A stretch of 64,000 nt of DNA, from the NCBI GenBank assembly GCA_017848055.1, contig JAGALZ010000013.1:1-64000 (forward strand), written 5' to 3'. This document shows, piece by piece, positions 60,868 through 64,000 of the stretch (position 1 is its first letter; each line of letters opens with the position of its first letter). Made by a program: the position numbers and the translations under genes. This stretch comes from Oscillospiraceae bacterium (GTDB lineage: Bacteria > Bacillota > Clostridia > Oscillospirales > Ruminococcaceae). The notes beneath the pieces are model-generated. The model made no database searches, was not told the origin of the DNA, and worked only from the letters and a program-made list of their open reading frames with translations.

Positions 60868-61329
60868 ATGAGGTCGGCACTTCTTTCGGCTTGCGTACTG
60901 GGTGTATGTATGTCGCTGTTTGATTTTGGCGGGATTAGTGAAAAATTAAAAAACCAGATAAAACAGATTTCGTCACTAGTACTGATAATAATATTTGCGT
61001 CAGCACTTCTTTCCTTTGACACAGACGAGCTTATGTTTACAGCAAAGCAGGATTTGTCGTCTGATAATTCTTTGCAGGTAATGTCTGATGCTGTTTTGGA
61101 AAACACTGAAGACAGACTTGAGGATTATCTTCTTTCATCGCTTTCAAACGACGGAATAAATCCACTGAAGGTCAGCATACAATTAACTGTAAACAAAGAC
61201 AATCTTGTTGAAATTAGCTTAACTGAAATTGTTTTACGCAGTACCGACAAAGAAAAGACTGCACATACAAGACAGCTCGTTTCTGAGCTTTTACCTCAGG
61301 GAGAGCTGGATGTTTACTGGGAGGACTGA
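60868..61329 (+). CDS. spoIIIAF: Stage III sporulation protein AF
   Basis: A 153-residue protein with two N-terminal helices and a soluble ring-building-like domain (about 60-153). The start is the ATG at 60868 after GAGGAGG; an in-frame TTG at 60853 contains that site and overlaps spoIIIAE. It is the least conserved of the set. Confidence 0.9.
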   Translation: MRSALLSACVLGVCMSLFDFGGISEKLKNQIKQISSLVLIIIFASALLSFDTDELMFTAKQDLSSDNSLQVMSDAVLENTEDRLEDYLLSSLSNDGINPLKVSIQLTVNKDNLVEISLTEIVLRSTDKEKTAHTRQLVSELLPQGELDVYWED

Positions 61330-61331
61330 TA

Positions 61332-61877
61332 ATGTCAGAGAAAATCAAAAGCTTTATATTTGATAAAGAAAGCGGTAAACTAAGACTTGGATTTCTGGTT
61401 CTGCTCGGAATAGTAGGAATGCTTCTGATTCTGTTTTCCGGCGGTGAATCTGATGAGCAGACCGAGCCGGTTGAGATTAGCCTTCCGTCATTCACAGACA
61501 GTACTGAAGATTATCGTCTGAAGCTTCAAAGTGACCTCGAAGAAATTTTATCATCGATAAGCGGAGCGGGCAGAGTAAGCGTTATGCTCTCGCTTGAAGG
61601 AACAACAGAATACGTCTATGCACAGCAGATTCACAGTTCATCTGATGTAAACGATGGAAAAACATCAAGCGATTATGAAAACGAGCTTGTAATGGTAGAG
61701 CAAAAGGACGGAAAAACAGCACTTGTAACAAAAATACTAAGGCCAAAGGTCAGCGGCGTGCTGATTGTGTGTGACGGTGCAGATAATATCCTGCTCACCG
61801 AACAGCTGATAAATTCAGCAGCGTCAGCACTCGGCATTACAACCGCAAATATTTCAGTCGCAAAGCGAAAAGCATAA
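61332..61877 (+). CDS. spoIIIAG: Stage III sporulation protein AG
   Basis: A 181-residue protein with one N-terminal helix (about 20-37) and a ring-building domain that forms a large ring between the two spore membranes. Family motif: LEEILSSISGAGRVSVMLSLEG, read here as ISGAGRVSVMLSLEG, and VSGVLIVCDGAD. Confidence 0.95.
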   Translation: MSEKIKSFIFDKESGKLRLGFLVLLGIVGMLLILFSGGESDEQTEPVEISLPSFTDSTEDYRLKLQSDLEEILSSISGAGRVSVMLSLEGTTEYVYAQQIHSSSDVNDGKTSSDYENELVMVEQKDGKTALVTKILRPKVSGVLIVCDGADNILLTEQLINSAASALGITTANISVAKRKA

Positions 61878-61898
61878 TACATAAAAGGAGAAATTATT

Positions 61899-62444
61899 AT
61901 GAAAAAACCAAATGTAATCATCGGAAAAAAGCAAATCGTCCTGGCATCAATGACGCTCATTCTCGGTATGGCTGTTTATATCAATTATGTTGCGTCGCAG
62001 TCTGCCCCCGAGCTTGAAGCAACAGAGGTAATCAGCGGCGGAACAAGTATTGCTTACGGCGACACGCAGTCGGTAAACGGCAGTGCAACCGACTCGGCTT
62101 CTTATTTTGCTCAGGCGAGAATCGACCGCACACGTTCACGAGACGAGGCAATCGAAACTCTCTCGCTTATCATGAACGGCGGCGACAGCACCGAAGAAGA
62201 GCAGACAGTAGCAACACAAAATGCTGTAGCTCTAAGTGAACTCATCGAAACTGAAAGCAAGATTGAAAATCTGATTATCGCCCAGGGCTTTGAGGATTGC
62301 GTCGTGTATCTTGATGGCGAAAAAGCAAGCATCGTCGTAAAATCTGACGGTCTTACAGCACAGCAGGCAGCACAGATTAAGGCGATTCTTCTTAACGAGG
62401 TAGAGGTCGCAAATGAAAATATCAGAATTTTTGATGTAAACTAG
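61899..62444 (+). CDS. spoIIIAH: Stage III sporulation protein AH
   Basis: A 181-residue mother-cell membrane protein that binds SpoIIQ across the septum. One helix (about 9-27) is followed by a low-complexity linker and the YscJ-like ring domain at about 65-181 (FAQARIDRTRSRDEAIETL, SIVVKSDGLTAQQAAQIK). It ends the operon; no terminator hairpin was seen before the asp23 promoter. Confidence 0.95.
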   Translation: MKKPNVIIGKKQIVLASMTLILGMAVYINYVASQSAPELEATEVISGGTSIAYGDTQSVNGSATDSASYFAQARIDRTRSRDEAIETLSLIMNGGDSTEEEQTVATQNAVALSELIETESKIENLIIAQGFEDCVVYLDGEKASIVVKSDGLTAQQAAQIKAILLNEVEVANENIRIFDVN

Positions 62445-62473
62445 TTGTGCTTTTGAAAAAAATGTGATATAAT
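62445..62473 (+). promoter_or_regulatory. Sigma-A-type promoter of the asp23-nusB region
   Basis: TTGTGC (62445-62450), 17 bp, TATAAT (62468-62473) with TGTGA before the -10. It begins directly at the spoIIIAH stop. Confidence 0.75.
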
Positions 62474-62524
62474 ACAAATAAGTATATAAACTTTTATCTT
62501 GCATCAAACAGGAGGTACTCTGTA

Positions 62525-62872
62525 ATGGAGAAAGTTAAAAAGAATGTTAAAGGAAAGCTTATGGTAAGTGAGGAGGTTATTTCTACAATTGCAATCAATG
62601 CCGTAAAGGATATTGATGCAGTTGCAAAGATTCTTCCACAGCCTAAGACACTCAAGAGTATCGTTTTAGGAAACGCTGTTCAGTCACCGGTTAAGGTCGG
62701 CTATATTGATGATGTTGTAGAGCTTTTTGTGTATATATCCATAAAGAAGGGCTCTAAGGCAACAGCAGTAGCAGAGCTTGTCCAGGAAAAGATTAAGTCC
62801 AATGTCCAGGCAATGACAGGTCTTACAGTAGCAAGAGTAAATGTTACTGTTGCCGACGTTGTAACAGATTAG
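62525..62872 (+). CDS. Asp23/Gls24-family envelope stress protein
   Basis: A 115-residue protein. It shows the family order: GKLMVSEEVISTIAINAVKDI, a middle strand region, VYISIKKGSKATAVAELVQEKI, then MTGLTVARVNVTVADV at the end. Members line the inner face of the membrane and stabilise the envelope. The usual N-terminal tail is short. It has AGGAGG and precedes nusB, a common order in Firmicutes. Confidence 0.93.
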   Translation: MEKVKKNVKGKLMVSEEVISTIAINAVKDIDAVAKILPQPKTLKSIVLGNAVQSPVKVGYIDDVVELFVYISIKKGSKATAVAELVQEKIKSNVQAMTGLTVARVNVTVADVVTD

Positions 62873-62882
62873 TAATAAGCAT

Positions 62883-62917
62883 AAACCTTCGCTTTGAGAA
62901 AATCAGGGCGAAGGTTT
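62883..62917 (+). terminator. Hairpin between asp23 and nusB
   Basis: A perfect 10-bp stem AAACCTTCGC/GCGAAGGTTT with a 15-nt loop and only a short T-run. It may reduce read-through into nusB. Confidence 0.5.
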
Positions 62918-62984
62918 GACTGCGTTTTAAGAAACTTTAAAATATACAGTAATTGCCGAAAATACAGGCAACGGAGGAAGTATT

Positions 62985-63398
62985 ATGCCAACAAGACACG
63001 AAATCAGAGAAGCTGCATTCATACTCAGCTTTGAAAAGCTGTTCAGAGAAGAGGATACACTTGATGAGATTTTTGATATTGCTCAGAGTGTTGAGGAATT
63101 CCCGGTAAATAAGCAGGTAAAGGCACTTGTAGAGAATGTGTTCGAAAAGGCTGAGGAGCTTGACCGGATTATTTCCAAGTACAGCGAAAAGAGAAATGTT
63201 GAAAGAATACCAAAGCTTAACCTTGCAATTCTCAGAATTGCTATCTATGAAGCTCTTTATGACGATAAGGTACCTGTAAATGCCGCAATCAGCGAAGCCG
63301 TTCTCATTGCAAAGGCTTATGCCTTTGATTCTGACGTATCGTTCATTAACGGCGTTCTCGGTGCATTCTCAAGAGATATAGCAAAGCAGGATGCGTAG
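62985..63398 (+). CDS. nusB: Transcription antitermination factor NusB
   Basis: A 137-residue all-helical RNA-binding protein. It joins NusE (S10) on boxA in rRNA antitermination. Motifs: the N-terminal TRHEIREAAFILSFEKLF, then IPKLNLAILRIAIYEALYD and the C-terminal VPVNAAISEAVLIAKAYA followed by SFINGVLGAF. GGAGGAAG precedes the ATG. Its last codons overlap the next start. Confidence 0.95.
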   Translation: MPTRHEIREAAFILSFEKLFREEDTLDEIFDIAQSVEEFPVNKQVKALVENVFEKAEELDRIISKYSEKRNVERIPKLNLAILRIAIYEALYDDKVPVNAAISEAVLIAKAYAFDSDVSFINGVLGAFSRDIAKQDA

Positions 63399-64000
63399 CT
63401 TTTTAGGATTAGATACGAGTAATTATACTACCTCGTGCGCCGTGTACATACCGTCAAGAGGTGAGCTGTTTCAGAGCAAAAGACTCCTTCCTGTCAAAGA
63501 AGGAGAACTCGGATTAAGGCAGTCCGATGCAGTATTTCACCACACAAAACAGCTCCCGGAGCTGTTTGAAGCCTTGATGGATATGTTGCCTGAATGCAGT
63601 ATCGATGTGATAACCGCTTCTGTGGCTCCGAGATGCTGTGAGGGGTCGTATATGCCGTGCTTCCTGGTCGGAGAAGGGTACGCAAGAGTTCTCGCAGGTG
63701 CAAATAAATGTACTCTTTACAGAACATCCCATCAGACGGGCCACGTCCTTGCAGCACTCTACAGCGCAGATAAAATGGAGCTTTTGCATAAGGAAAAGCC
63801 ATTTCTGGCATTTCATGTCAGCGGCGGAACGACCGATCTGCTGCTTTGTACACCCGATAAGGAAAGCGTTATTAAAATTGAGCATCTTGCGTCCTCACTT
63901 GACCTTAAGGCAGGACAGGCTATCGACAGAGTAGGACTTATGCTGGGACTTAAATTCCCGTGTGGTAAGGAGCTTGAAAAGCTTGCTGAAAAAGCAGACA
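63391..64000 (+). CDS. TsaD-like (M22/O-sialoglycoprotein endopeptidase family) protein, partial
   Basis: Partial: open to the right edge, 203 residues seen. The ATG at 63391 overlaps the nusB stop by 8 bp. The ASKHA-type N-terminus FLGLDTSNYTTSCAVY, the metal-ligand HQTGHVLAALYS and the phosphate loop FHVSGGTTDLLL are visible. It is a TsaD paralogue found after nusB in Clostridia rather than the tRNA t6A enzyme itself: the first ligand histidine region differs and the predicted length is shorter. Function unknown. Confidence 0.82.
   Translation, partial: MRSFLGLDTSNYTTSCAVYIPSRGELFQSKRLLPVKEGELGLRQSDAVFHHTKQLPELFEALMDMLPECSIDVITASVAPRCCEGSYMPCFLVGEGYARVLAGANKCTLYRTSHQTGHVLAALYSADKMELLHKEKPFLAFHVSGGTTDLLLCTPDKESVIKIEHLASSLDLKAGQAIDRVGLMLGLKFPCGKELEKLAEKAD

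Noticed and set aside
1..64000. tRNA, rRNA, CRISPR array, insertion sequence or prophage
   Set aside because: Reading both strands I saw no cloverleaf-like T-loop sequences, no regularly spaced repeats, no transposase or integrase and no phage structural genes.

Overview
The window looks like the chromosome of a low-to-mid GC, spore-forming Firmicute of class Clostridia, most likely in or near the Ruminococcaceae/Oscillospiraceae. The complete spoIIIA operon, spmAB, spoVS, a DacF-type carboxypeptidase and an AbrB/SpoVT-type regulator point to an endospore former. A ferredoxin-linked 2-oxoacid oxidoreductase points to an anaerobe. A GH113-like mannanase/xylanase and a RhaT-type transporter suit plant-polysaccharide or gut life, although this lineage call is inference. 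I saw no rRNA, tRNA, insertion sequence, prophage or CRISPR array; this is ordinary core chromosome with a few accessory islands.

Layout. 1-5.0 kb (minus): one operon with a small membrane peptide, a YdjG-like zinc-ribbon protein, three tandem Tim44/NTF2-like zinc-ribbon proteins and a partial SPFH protein with C-terminal zinc ribbons. 5.2-12.7 kb: thiN, acyl-ACP thioesterase, amidohydrolase, pepF, pyrE, an AEC permease and hflX. 13.2-18.9 kb: an apparent operon nadB - membrane protein - nadC - nucleoside phosphorylase - nuclease-like protein - D,D-carboxypeptidase. 19.0-22.3 kb: a P-loop ATPase followed by a four-subunit ferredoxin oxidoreductase. 22.4-25.2 kb: ymdB, spoVS, AbrB-type regulator, spmAB. 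25.2-33.4 kb: carB, and divergently a membrane protein with a divergent type II topoisomerase pair. 33.4-41.2 kb: a membrane-tethered XRE regulator facing degV across a structured intergenic element, a LacI-type sensor fused to GGDEF, a diacylglycerol-kinase-like lipid kinase, ahcY and a membrane glycosyltransferase. 41.2-49.5 kb: GH113-like hydrolase, glpK, three tandem proteins with a shared extracytoplasmic NTF2-like domain, a RhaT-like transporter, a duplicated DUF1508 protein and a Gfo/Idh/MocA oxidoreductase. 49.5-57.6 kb: GNAT and a polar amino acid ABC transporter, then moxR-DUF58-transglutaminase. 57.7-64 kb: spoIIIAA-AH, asp23, nusB and a partial TsaD-like gene.

Promoters are unusually easy to read. 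About 26 sites fit a TTGnnn-17 bp-TATAAT pattern, often back to back in divergent intergenic regions, and most convergent gene pairs share a bidirectional hairpin terminator. These sites fixed several start codons, for example ruling out upstream starts for the XRE regulator and for the second NTF2-like protein.

The best candidates for something little described are the SPFH/YdjG/triple Tim44-like operon at 1-5 kb and the separate NTF2-like triad at 43.9-46.7 kb. Both combine zinc ribbons, single membrane helices and NTF2-type folds, with no known signalling partner nearby.
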